From the NCBI GenBank assembly GCA_000827325.1, contig KN832870.1, positions 2,728,001 to 2,792,000 on the forward strand: DNA of 64,000 nucleotides, in the 5' to 3' direction. The DNA comes from Oidiodendron maius Zn (lineage: Eukaryota > Ascomycota > Leotiomycetes > Myxotrichaceae). The first letter of the stretch is position 1. The number at the start of each line of letters is the position of its first letter. A program made the position numbers and the translations under genes. Shown here piece by piece: positions 51,833 to 61,821 of this stretch. The notes below the pieces were generated by a model. It had not been told where the DNA came from. It saw only the letters and a list, made by a program, of their open reading frames with translations, and ran no database searches.

Positions 51833-54085
51833 ATGCTGCGGCCCGCGACTCCTCTGACGGTGCTGCTGCTTGCGGCATTCGTCCTGCTGTTGATCTCCGT
51901 CATCTCGACACCCATTGTCAAGTCTATCTCCCTCGCTTCCTTCGATGGTGTTGACTATGGCGTGTTTGGATACTGCGAGGGGAACGAATGCAGCAAAATT
52001 GAGATTGGATACAACTTTGGTCAGTTGTAATTTTGGGGGGATGTTTGGTTTCAGAGGGCGAAACCTCACACTCTCCTGCCTCACACAAGGATAATGGCTG
52101 ACCTGGTGTGTTCTAGCCAAATCTTTCAGCCCATCACAGACAGGAACCTTTGATCTGCCGACCAGCACGAGAACGACTCTCTCGGCGATCCTCGTAGTCC
52201 ACCCCGTTGCGGCGCTGTTCACCCTGATCATGCTGATCCTCGCGGCCACGGCGCACTTGCACTCGCCATCGCACTCTCCTCGATACCTGCTAGGGATGTT
52301 TATCCTCAGCATTCTAACGTTTATCCTCGCCCTGCTCTGCTTCCTTGTCGATGTTCTGTTGTTCATTCCTCACATGGCCTTCGGATCTTATCTTGTTCTC
52401 GCAGCGCTGATCATCATTGCTATTAGTAGCGTTGTCTCCTGCGCTATGCGGCGGACCCTCGTCAGTCGCAAGGCCCGCAAGCGGCGCATTGAGCAGAATG
52501 CGGAGATGAATGGAGAGAATTTCTACAATCGCCAAGGTACGACGGCTCCAGTGGTCACCACGGTGACTGCCGACCCTGTGATGAGTGGAGGCGCTGCAGT
52601 CGACAAGCTCCCCTCTTTCGCCACTTTTGAAATGCAGAAATCGGCCGCGGATCAGACCAGCGATGAACGCATCCCCTTAACTACGAGGACGCCTTCTGAT
52701 GCGTCTCCCAGCAATCGAGGAGCAGGATACAGTAACCAGAGCCCGCCTAGGGATCAATATGGCAACCCCATGCCAATGCCTCCCCAGGGGCCACCTGGGA
52801 TGAGGAGCCGTGACCCATCATCGGATCCGTCTTTAAATCGCCAGTATTCCGATCCCGCGATGGGTGGGAGGGGTAGAGGGATGCCGTATAGGGGTAGAGG
52901 TGGCTACCCGCCTGGCCGAGGTGGATATGGTCCCCCGCCGAATGGTAGGGGCGGTTATAGAGGAGGTTATGGACCCCCAGGTGGCCGGGGTGGCTATGGG
53001 CCGCCAGGGCCCTACGGGAGGCCGCCGATGAATGATGGAATGATGGCTGGTGCAATGGGTGGCATGGCAGCGGGAGGTATGATGAGGGGAGGCAGAGGAG
53101 GACCGCCTCCCGGGTATGGACGTGGTGGCTACGACAGATCTATGTCACCACCAGGAGGCTACAATCAATATGGACGAAGGCCTTCGGGGCCCGAAGGCGA
53201 AATGTACGGAAGGAATGTGTCTCCACGGCCACCTCCGGTGGGCGATTACACGGCATATAACCCAGAAGAGGTCCGTGATTCTTTACCGAGAGCCGAATCA
53301 CCTCCCCCATTGCCAGGAGAGGAGCATGAGGGCCCTGTTGGGCAGGCTGTCGAGATGGATGCGAGTACAGGCAGCCCCTCACATATGCCAAGTGGATTTG
53401 GCAATTTTGGCCAGCTGAGGGATAGCGATGGTGAGATCTCAGGCATGGTAGGCCTCCAGCAGCAGCGGCAGCATGCACTCAATCGAGATACTGCAACGAG
53501 TGAGGGAAGCGTTTACAGTGGGGAAGAGTAAGTTCTATCATCCTACAGTACCAGAGGTATGCTGACCTGACTAGCACCTACGTACCGCCACGCCAAGGTT
53601 GGGCGGGAGCGGGAGCTTCCTCCCTCAACTCAGCGGCTCATCCAGCGGAGCTCGCACCAAAGAGCAAAAGCCCTGCCGGCAATAAGCGAGTGAGCGGCGA
53701 CAACTACTACGAGGATGTCGACCCTCGCTTTGCAGAGGCACCGCCTGCGGCCACCCCTCCCCACGATGGCCATAAAGCCAATGTCGCGCCGCTCACGCTC
53801 GGCGTCATGGACGACGATATCCACGCCCAAGGCGGATCTCGCAGCCCGTCGGAGCGCTCTGAATTCACGTCCGTGTCTCAGCGCGGGGTCAACCCGAACT
53901 GGAATGCCGGGTATGGCCCACCAATGCCCCGGCGTGGCCTGAACCCTCCCCCGCCCCAGAGGACCGACGTGCTGAACTCGAACCCGGATTTCGAGGTGCC
54001 GGGCGGCGCAAGGAGAGGCAAGTCCCCCGGCCAATTCACGGGGGCCGGCATGGTCCCTAACAGCGCGTACGACGGCGCACTATAA
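51833..54085 (+). CDS. palI: pH-response regulator PalI/Rim9 (SUR7/PalI family)
   Basis: Three exons: 51833-52019, 52117-53527 and 53575-54085; 702 aa. PalI/Rim9 is a plasma-membrane helper of the ambient-pH sensor PalH upstream of PacC processing. The N terminus MLRPATPLTVLLLAAFVLLL is the PalI start and the first membrane segment; the extracellular loop has GVFGYCEGNECSKIEIGY. Three more membrane helices follow (VVHPVAALFTLIMLILAATA, LLGMFILSILTFILALLCF, SYLVLAALIIIAISSVVSC). The cytosolic tail of about 500 residues is Pro/Gly-rich, with RGRGGY/GYGPPGGRGGY repeats encoded at about 52860-53130. The donor of intron 1 is GTCAGT. Confidence 0.95.
52863..53130 (+). repeat. RGG/GGYGPP low-complexity repeats within palI
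   Basis: In-frame imperfect repeats of GRGGY and GYGPP units with Gly/Arg/Tyr/Pro bias. They lie in the cytosolic tail of PalI and resemble RGG boxes of RNA-binding or phase-separating proteins. Confidence 0.75.
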
Positions 54086-56215
54086 GGCTCCTCTGCACGC
54101 GTATCACTTGTCCATGGTAGGGAGGGAGGTCCTGATGGATTCCCCCTCCGGACTCTCGACTTTTCATACTTCGTCTCCGCGCCAGCCTCTCATTTCCTGG
54201 ACCGCATCTCCCTCATAGGGTAGTAATGACTATCTTTTCCTCTCTCTCTCTCTATACCGACATAGATTCTTACAGGACGGAGGCATTTCATCCTTTTGTT
54301 TTATTTTTGACCGCCTCGCGGTACTGACGGGGTGTGCAATCCCGCACCCAAAACGTGCTGGAGTATTCCTTGGAGTGGACTGTACATAGCGATACCGCTG
54401 GAGGCCTTTGGGGGGGGATTGGGTAACCTCGGCGGGGTTTGATTATCTCCTTGGTTTTGTGTATTCTCAGTTGTAGTTGACAGACAGTGGCCTTTGTCTG
54501 GAAAGGGGATGATTTATATGGGGGGGAGATACCTATAGGCACGTACGGAATAACTACTAGCCAGCGCGAAAATACAGGTCCATTGACTGCTGATTGACTC
54601 GTGTTGATGTGTGCACGCGGCAGAGGTGTGTGATTTATTCTCCGTCGTTAGACTGGAGAGATATGTTCAAGAGATATACCCTCTGCGACGGTGGGTCCCG
54701 TGTCGTCGGACGTCGAGATGAGAGACGAAACGCGAGTCAGCCACCACGCTTTACGCGATGCAGATGGGGGACGAGCAGATGGGGGCCGTATACGCCGTCA
54801 GCACACTACTGCAGAAGGTATCTTTGTGCTTACCCTTACATAACATACAGCAAGGCGTCGAGGTCGAGTCGATGGGGGCCGGCATGCAACATCCAGGGGC
54901 GTACAGAACGAGGCACAGGTTCCCCAGCGACTCGGCAGCGGGAGCGGGAGTGGGCGTAGAGTACTGTACAGTAGTGTGCTGTAAATGTCCGAGGCAACGC
55001 AAGGCATCAACTAAAATTTGGGGAGTGGGCGTGGCGGGGGTCCCAGCACGGCGAAAAAGGGGGCTTCGGTTCCATGCTAGAGGATCGGGGAGCACGGAGG
55101 CTCGATGTTTGATGTGCTCTCTTCTTGCACGACATTCGAAAGACCAGACTAGCCGCCATGGCTATATATACCTCCTAGTTTGGACGGTGGGCGATTCCAG
55201 CGCACACCGCATGAACGTCCAGGAGGATGCCTAATCTCCCTCATGATGTTCTCGAAGCCGGGTGGAATCATCTCGTCGCCATGAGTAGCTACGTCCCAGC
55301 CCGTCGCGGCCAGTGTCTGTGGTCCCCGCGCAAATCCACCGCCTTTCTTAACCCCCCCCCTGCTGGTTATTCTCTTCTCTGGCTCTCTGGCTCTCTCTCT
55401 CTCCCAGCCCCTGAACACCTGCATCCTGAGCTTTTTTGTTTCTCCTTTCCCTTCATCATCTCACCTTCTCTTTCTCTTTTTTTACTCTCTCCCTCCCCCC
55501 CCCCTCTCTCTTTCTCTTCCCTCACTCGCTCTCCACCTCTTCGCCCCTCGTTCTCTTCTCTCCTTCCTCTTCGTCGCTCTCCCACACGACTCGTCGCCTA
55601 GCCACCTCCTGCACCGCCGTTGCCCCCCAACTGTTGCGGCATCCGTCTCTCCTTGCTGCGACTCTCCGTCCCCGCCGGCGCAGGACCCTTCTAACCGTCG
55701 CCTTACATTAATTAATTGCCTGGCGGCAGAGCCTGTCTGCACCGTCCCCCAGCACCCACTACCACCCACGACACGAGATAAGCCGAGAGAAGAGAATTGT
55801 GCATTGAGTCTGCGCCGCCCAGTGCATTGTTCCAGAGGAGATCGTCCTACCGTCTGGCCCCGAGAGTTGTCAGGTACGAGACTCTCTCTCTAGACATTCT
55901 ATCCTCAATCTGGCCCCCCCGATCGGCGAGCACTGTCTTACCACTTGGCAGCTCGTCAACCGGCAGTCTCAGGACCCCTTCACCATCCAGGGGCGAGCGA
56001 GATCCCACTTGGCGGAAGATCGAAAAGCAGCTCCCCAATCCCTCGACCATTGCTCCTCAGCTATCTCGAACGTCGAAACAATTATCCTCTCCTCGACAAT
56101 CTCACCCCAAACTCTCTCTCACCCACATTCACGCCCTTCTCGCGCTCTAACCCTGTCGGTTCTGCGACGAGCGCTTGCCCAATCAACCAAATCTCACGGC
56201 TGATCAACCAACATC
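54086..56215. other. 2.1-kb intergenic region with pyrimidine-rich leader of the septin gene
   Basis: No gene is supported. 54230-54260 has a CT microsatellite. From about 55370 to 56130 the plus strand is extremely C/T-rich (poly-CT and poly-C runs near 55480-55510), typical of a strong transcription start and long 5' UTR. The 54758-55234 ORF has no recognisable features. Confidence 0.5.
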
Positions 56216-57933
56216 ATGGTCTCCTCCAGTCGACCGAGGACGCCGAGCGCCGGCACGCCGCCTCCTCCAGATAAGCTTGCCGCCATCCCTGAGGCCGGCA
56301 AGAATCAAGCCAGACGCTCCAGCTTGGGCATACTTCTGCGTCGTTCGAAATCTGGAGATCTAGGTTCCAAAGGCAGCAAGAAGCAGCTCGCGCGTGAACA
56401 AGAGCTTGAGCGACAGCGACGGGCCGCCGCCATCCCCAAATCCCCCCCCAAGCTCCCCGATCTCTACAACGGCCTGGCGCCGCCCCAGCTCCCCTATTCT
56501 GAGGACCGCCCCGATTCCGTGGCCATCGTCTCGGGTCGTGGATACCCCAATCGTGGCTCAATGGAGCCCCGCGCATCGTCGGCCACGAGCAACATCCCCA
56601 TCCCACCCATCCCCGCCAACGGCTTCGTCGATCCCTACGCACGCACTGAGAGCATGACCCATCGCGGTCGATACAGCTATGCCAGCAGCGCCGTGAGCAC
56701 CATCAACAGCCCGCGCAGGGTCCGTCGGCGGAAGGACCCGACGCCGTTCAAGTAGGTCTCCCGCTAAGAATGCGTCGAGTAGACGTCACCCGCTGACCCC
56801 TTAGTAGCATCCTCATCATCGGCACCCGATCCTCGGGCAAGACCTCCTTCCTCAATTTCCTCAAGACCTCCCTCGCCCTCCCGGCCAAAAAGCGGGCCAC
56901 CCGTCCCACGGAGCTGGCCGAGGATATCTTTGCCCCGGCCGCCTCGTCGTCTGGCAACTTCGAGTCGCATTACCTCGAGACCGAGATCGACGGCGAGCGC
57001 ATCGGCCTCACCCTGTGGGACTCTGAGGGCCTGGAGAAGAACATGGTCGACCTGCAGCTGCGGGAGATGTCCTCCTTCCTTGAGAGCAAATTTGAAGAGA
57101 CGTTCACGGAGGAGATGAAGGTCATCCGAGCCCCAGGCGTGCAGGATACCCACATCCACTGTGCCTTCCTCGTCCTCGACCCAGTCCGCCTGGACCGCAA
57201 CATCGCGGCCGGGAAGACCGCCTCGAACGGTGTCAATGGCAAGTACAATCAGGAGCCCCGCGTCGTCGGTGGCCTGGACGAAGATCTCGACCTGCAGGTC
57301 CTGCGTACGCTGCAGGGGAAGACGACTGTGGTCCCTGTTATCTCGAAGGCCGACACCATCACCACCGCCCACATGGCCTACCTCAAGAAGACGGTGTCAG
57401 ACAGTCTCCGTAAGGCTAATCTAGACCCCCTGGAGGCCCTTGGACTGGAGGATATCGACACCGACAGCGGTAAGGACTCCAGCCGCATCGAGGAGGGAGA
57501 CGAAGAGGCCGAGGAGACCAGCAACAGCAGCGAACAGCAATCTGGCGACCTGCCCATCCAAGGCGGCTCCGAGGTCAGTGCGTCAGTCAATGCATCCCCA
57601 CACTCGAAGAGGCTCTCCTCCGGCTCGGTCCGCATGCACAAGCGCTCCAACAGCGTCGAGAACGACGCCGCCGCCGCTGCCAATGACACACCCTACCTCC
57701 CTCTGTCCATCATCAGCCCAGACATCTACGAGCCGGGCGTGGTCGGTCGCAAGTTCCCCTGGGGCTTCGCGGACCCCATGAATGAAGAGCACTGCGACTT
57801 CCTCCGGCTGAAGGAGGCCGTATTTAGCGAGTGGCGCGGCGAGTTGAGAGAAGCCAGCAGGGAGCTTTGGTACGAAGGGTGGAGGACCAGCCGGCTCAAG
57901 CGTCGGGACGTCAAGCCTGGCCCGAGACGATGA
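56216..57933 (+). CDS. septin-family GTPase, divergent (filamentous-fungal type)
   Basis: Two exons, 56216-56751 and 56805-57933, with a 53-nt intron (GTAGGT donor); 554 aa. An N-terminal disordered region of about 175 residues ends in a polybasic stretch, RRVRRRKDPTPF, just before the GTPase domain, where septins bind membrane phosphoinositides. G1 P-loop is GTRSSGKTSFLNFL, G3 is LWDSEGLEKNM and G4 is PVISKADTITT. Septin-like features include HIHCAFLVLDPVRLD and FPWGFADPMNEEHCDFLRL near the end. The P-loop differs from the usual GESGLGKST. An acidic/Ser-rich insertion (about residues 399-477) sits between G4 and the C-terminal part. It lacks a long coiled-coil tail. AspE-type or an outlier septin is likely. 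Confidence 0.88.
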
Positions 57934-59783
57934 TTTTCTCCCATATCCCCCCTCCATCCTGTCTGTTCCCGGCTCCCACGCGTTTTATGAGGTGAAAAGA
58001 AAGATAAGAATGAGAAAATAAAGACCAATTTGTTCGGGAGCCACAAAATTCCACATCACACACATTCCTATCTGCATGCCGGGTGTTCCTGGGGTGCACA
58101 CAAAATATCTGCGAAAAATTTCACACCTTGTCGTTACGTCTGAATCAAATTCGGTGCGGCCGAACCACGCTATGGGAGGATCCGTTTTTATTTTCTTTTG
58201 TTGTTCAGTTGCATACCCCCTTTTTTCCCTTTTCAAATGTCACCACCACAGCTCATCAAACGCCCTGTACCTTCTTTTCCAGCTGTAGGAACCCGAGGCG
58301 GGAATATCTAAGCTGAGCTGAGCAGGGAAGTTTTTCTTCTGCAAGCATGGAGATTTCTTTATTCCTGTCCCCGGGCAGGCCGTCCCGCGCAAAAAAGCAC
58401 AACGCAACTATGGCAAAGCTCTGATTTTTTTTCCTGCTACTACCCGACTTTAAAGGATTTGCGGTCTCGGGGAGGAGCATACATTTCATGAACGAGAGCG
58501 TGTCGTCGCTCAATCGGGGAGGAGAAAGAATGATGCGAGACTGGGGTGGATGAAGGTCATATTTGCCGGGAGCGAAGAATCGTGTACTTACCTACCCACG
58601 AATGAGAAATCTTAACGCAAACTTTCGGGCTCTGAGTGGCTTTTCGTTGTATGTAACGTCTTTTGTAGAAAGAATCTTTCTCCATATGCGTACTGTAGAA
58701 GAGCTTTCCATGTAAGTGGACCTTCACACCTATATCTTTATTCCAACGAGAGACTACCAAAGCCTGGATTTAGGAGAATAGATAGCAAAGAAGTAGCATG
58801 ACACCAACTAGATGAAGCAATTTGGAGAATACATCGCTTGATACAACTGGCGGATAAGGCTTTCTCAAGAAGGATACACCAGAGCATGGTATCCATTGCC
58901 ATAATCTCGACGAGCAAGAGAAGATGTTCGCCAAGGAATTAGACACAACATCGTTTAAGAATACTGCTTGCGACCTTGTTCAAGTAGGCTTGATCAAGGA
59001 CGGCATTTTTATCGGGAAATTCATATACCCCCATGCTGTCGAACTTGCACATCAGGATCCCGTCGTACTTTCAATGGTAATAAGTTACACGTGATATATT
59101 AGTCACCAGAGTCATGTATTTAAGGCCACCTAGATTCCGTTGTTGCTAGATTTCCGTTCGCCAAGATCTCAGTGGAAGTAGTCGTGCTTGGGGATTATCG
59201 TCAAAGCGCACTCGATTTCTATAGCCTGGTTTTGCACTCTCCCATCGAGTCAACTTCCCCCAAATCTCAGTTGACGTGTACTAAGTTGAGTAATATACAC
59301 CCTATACCTGAAAATGGTAAGTTAATGATATTCAAGCGATGTGTGTTGAGTATGTACACGTGTAAGCAGAGGGTGCTGTGCGTGTAATTTAAGCAAACAA
59401 CCTGCAGTACTGTAAGCATAAAACCTGCAGCAAGCAAAAACTACGCTATGTAATAAAATCTACTAGATCTAGGATGAGAGGCTGCCTATTGGATTATGCT
59501 TCATTCTATGTTAATATTGAAAGGAGAGGGAATGAGGGCTGTCTATACAAAAATCGGCACCGCACTAGATAATACCTATAGGCGACTTGAGGAAGAGGTT
59601 CTTGCAGATATTAATCGCTTGTCAGGAAGGCAAAATCTTGTTAACCAATTGAGTAAAGAAAACGCCCCTCTCATTCCCATAAAATATATAATTTCGTACA
59701 ATTCATACAATTCATACAATGCCCCACGCATCCCCCTCCCCCTTTCTCTTCGATCCCGCCTATCCTGAGGCAACCCCGCAAGG
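57934..59783. other. 1.85-kb AT-rich intergenic region
   Basis: Convergent spacer between the septin and the luciferase-like gene. An open frame of about 78 codons (58859-59096) reads smoothly (for example ACDLVQVGLIKDGIFIGKF), but I cannot extend it or assign it; it may be a gene relic. 59697-59720 holds a short TACAATTCA repeat. Confidence 0.4.
59697..59720. repeat. 9-bp tandem repeat TACAATTCA, about 2.7 copies
   Basis: Two exact copies (59697-59705, 59706-59714) and a partial third. It sits just downstream of the luciferase-like gene. Confidence 0.7.
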
Positions 59784-60709
59784 TCACTGCTCGCCCAACA
59801 TGAACTTCATCCCCGCGGTCAAAATCCTCTCCACGATCTCGGCCTCACGCTCCTCCGCGGCGCCAGGCCGCGGTGCATACACCATGATATATGTGACCGG
59901 CAACACCGTCCCGCTCAGTCCAAACCGCTCGCCCCATCCCTTCTCAATCACGAGCTTCGCGTCCCGTGGCGCTAGACTCACGTGCAGGGAGCCGTCGAGT
60001 GGGTGCAGGTGCGCGATCTCGCCACGGGTTCCGCGCGCTCCCGGGTGGCGCTCGACCTGCGCCTGGATCTGGAGCGCCGGCCCACCGCGCTCGAGAATCG
60101 ACGTCCCGAATTTGAGTTGGGCAGGACTGTTGGAGGCTAGGATGGAGAGAAATTTGCCTACACGCTGAGGGAGAGGGTTAGCTGTGTCACGTGGGAAAAG
60201 AGGGGAGAAGGGGGGTTTGGGAAATTTCTTTGTTTGGATTTTGGTGGTAAAATTATAGATAGGAATTCAAGAGAGACAATAGAGGTCGAGAGGGGACTTA
60301 CTATTTTCCACTCCTCAGAAGCAAAGCTGTCCGCCTGCCGGTGGGGTAGGATCCATGGATGGATAGCCGGCCGACCTTGTCGCTCCGGAACGTCCTCGGC
60401 GGAGAGATATGCCTTTGTGCCTGCAGGACCAGCTTTGGCTACGATTCTTGCATTGCCGTAGCAGCTGGTGTCAAAGCGCGGTGCTCGCAGCGGCGTGAGC
60501 GCGAGCTGGATGAGCCATCCGAAAGCGTTATATGGGAGACCAGCCTTGCCGAGACCCAGCCACGCTTTGTAGTCGGCGTGGGCTATGTAGAGAACCGGGG
60601 CAGATAGAGCGGCAACAACGCCGACCGCAACGGTGTGATTCCGTAACAGCTGGGATTTCGAGATGCTTTGGGCGAGGCCCGTCAGGGGTTGGAATAATGA
60701 GGAGGCCAT
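59784..60709 (-). CDS. luciferase-like-domain protein (fungal PF17648-type), function unknown
   Basis: Two exons on the minus strand: 60709-60302 and 60164-59784; 262 aa. The acceptor CCTCAG at 60165 gives the only in-frame join, WKI to RVGKFLSILASN. An N-terminal hydrophobic helix (HTVAVGVVAALSAPVLYIAH) predicts membrane anchoring. The second part reads EIAHLHPLDGSLHVSLAPRD, then VIEKGWGERFGLSGTVLP and YIMVYAPR, with IVERILTAGMKFMLG at the end. This is the domain called luciferase-like in fungal proteins, unrelated to the FMNH2 enzymes at 27.4 kb. No reaction is established for it here. Confidence 0.82.
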
Positions 60710-61821
60710 CTGGGCTGGATGTATGTGTTGTGGGAAGAAACGAGACCGAGACCGCCGGGCAGCTCGGTACTTGGGATGAGCAGCCTCTGAGGTAGGAATT
60801 GTAGGAAGGCTTTAAGAAACACGGTAAGAGATAGATACAGAATTAATATAGAACAGAGCACTTGCTACCCCTCTATCCATACAATATCTGCTTGAATCGT
60901 CGTCGGCGTCCCCGTCCTGTGCACTCGCTTAAATCCTTCGGATCGACGGTTCAGCACCTCCGATGTAAGACTTTAGGCGGTTGCGAGGATAGAATTCCCC
61001 TCGTAGAAGTAGACGCAACAAGTACCTATTAAGTATCCGCCGTAGAGCGGTGTGACGCTGTTATCTGAGACGTAGCATCTCTACTGAGTCCTCTTGCGCC
61101 GTTCTCGATTGTAGTTTCATCATTCGTTCAAAGGAGAGGACTACCCCAGATTGGAGGCTGTCCTTACCCGTTATAAAGTTACCATGGTCATTTTCGTATT
61201 CGATCGGAGGCATCAAAGCATTGTGAAACCCCAGGGTGTACAGGATGTTCCAATACTATTATCAAAGACCAATGTCTGAGTGTAGTATTGATATTTTCCC
61301 TTTCTGGGTACGCCATCTCAGATGGGGGGAGGTCGGATAAATGTATTTCCATGCGGGGAGCCAAGTTAGCACGTGATCTAAGCAAGGGATAGTCAGCGGC
61401 CATGACCCTCATCCCATCACCTGTTCACGCAGCTCCATTCTTCGTGTCTGGACACGCCGTGATCTTTCCAGCCTGCTTCCCTCGGGCGGATTTCTCTCAC
61501 CTTATGATGTTCTCCTGATGGCTGTATCACACAACCATTTCAGTCACTCGTCAATTCGCCTCGCTGCATGTGTTCGCTGGCGTTGTGTCACTCTTCTCCA
61601 TCTTGGTGCCTCCCTAATCTGATCTCCCCAACTCTCTGACCGTGAAGGACGGGCCTCCTCTCACTCCTTACGCACTCCCCCATTCTCATCAGCAACGCCA
61701 ACCCCATAATACCTTCGACGAGACTCTACACTCGGTGACAGCGGATGCGAGCCATCCTTCCTGCATTCCAGCTAGACAGCTGATAAGCCTTGTGCAACTA
61801 GTTCTAGACCATATACCCACC
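60710..61821. other. 1.1-kb divergent intergenic region
   Basis: Holds the promoters of the luciferase-like gene (minus) and the PA-TM-RING gene (plus). From about 61430 the plus strand is pyrimidine-rich leader-like. No gene is seen. Confidence 0.5.

Noticed and set aside
54758-55234. 158-codon ORF upstream of the septin
   Set aside because: No recognisable motif, odd Cys/His/Arg composition, and overlapping ORFs on the other strand.
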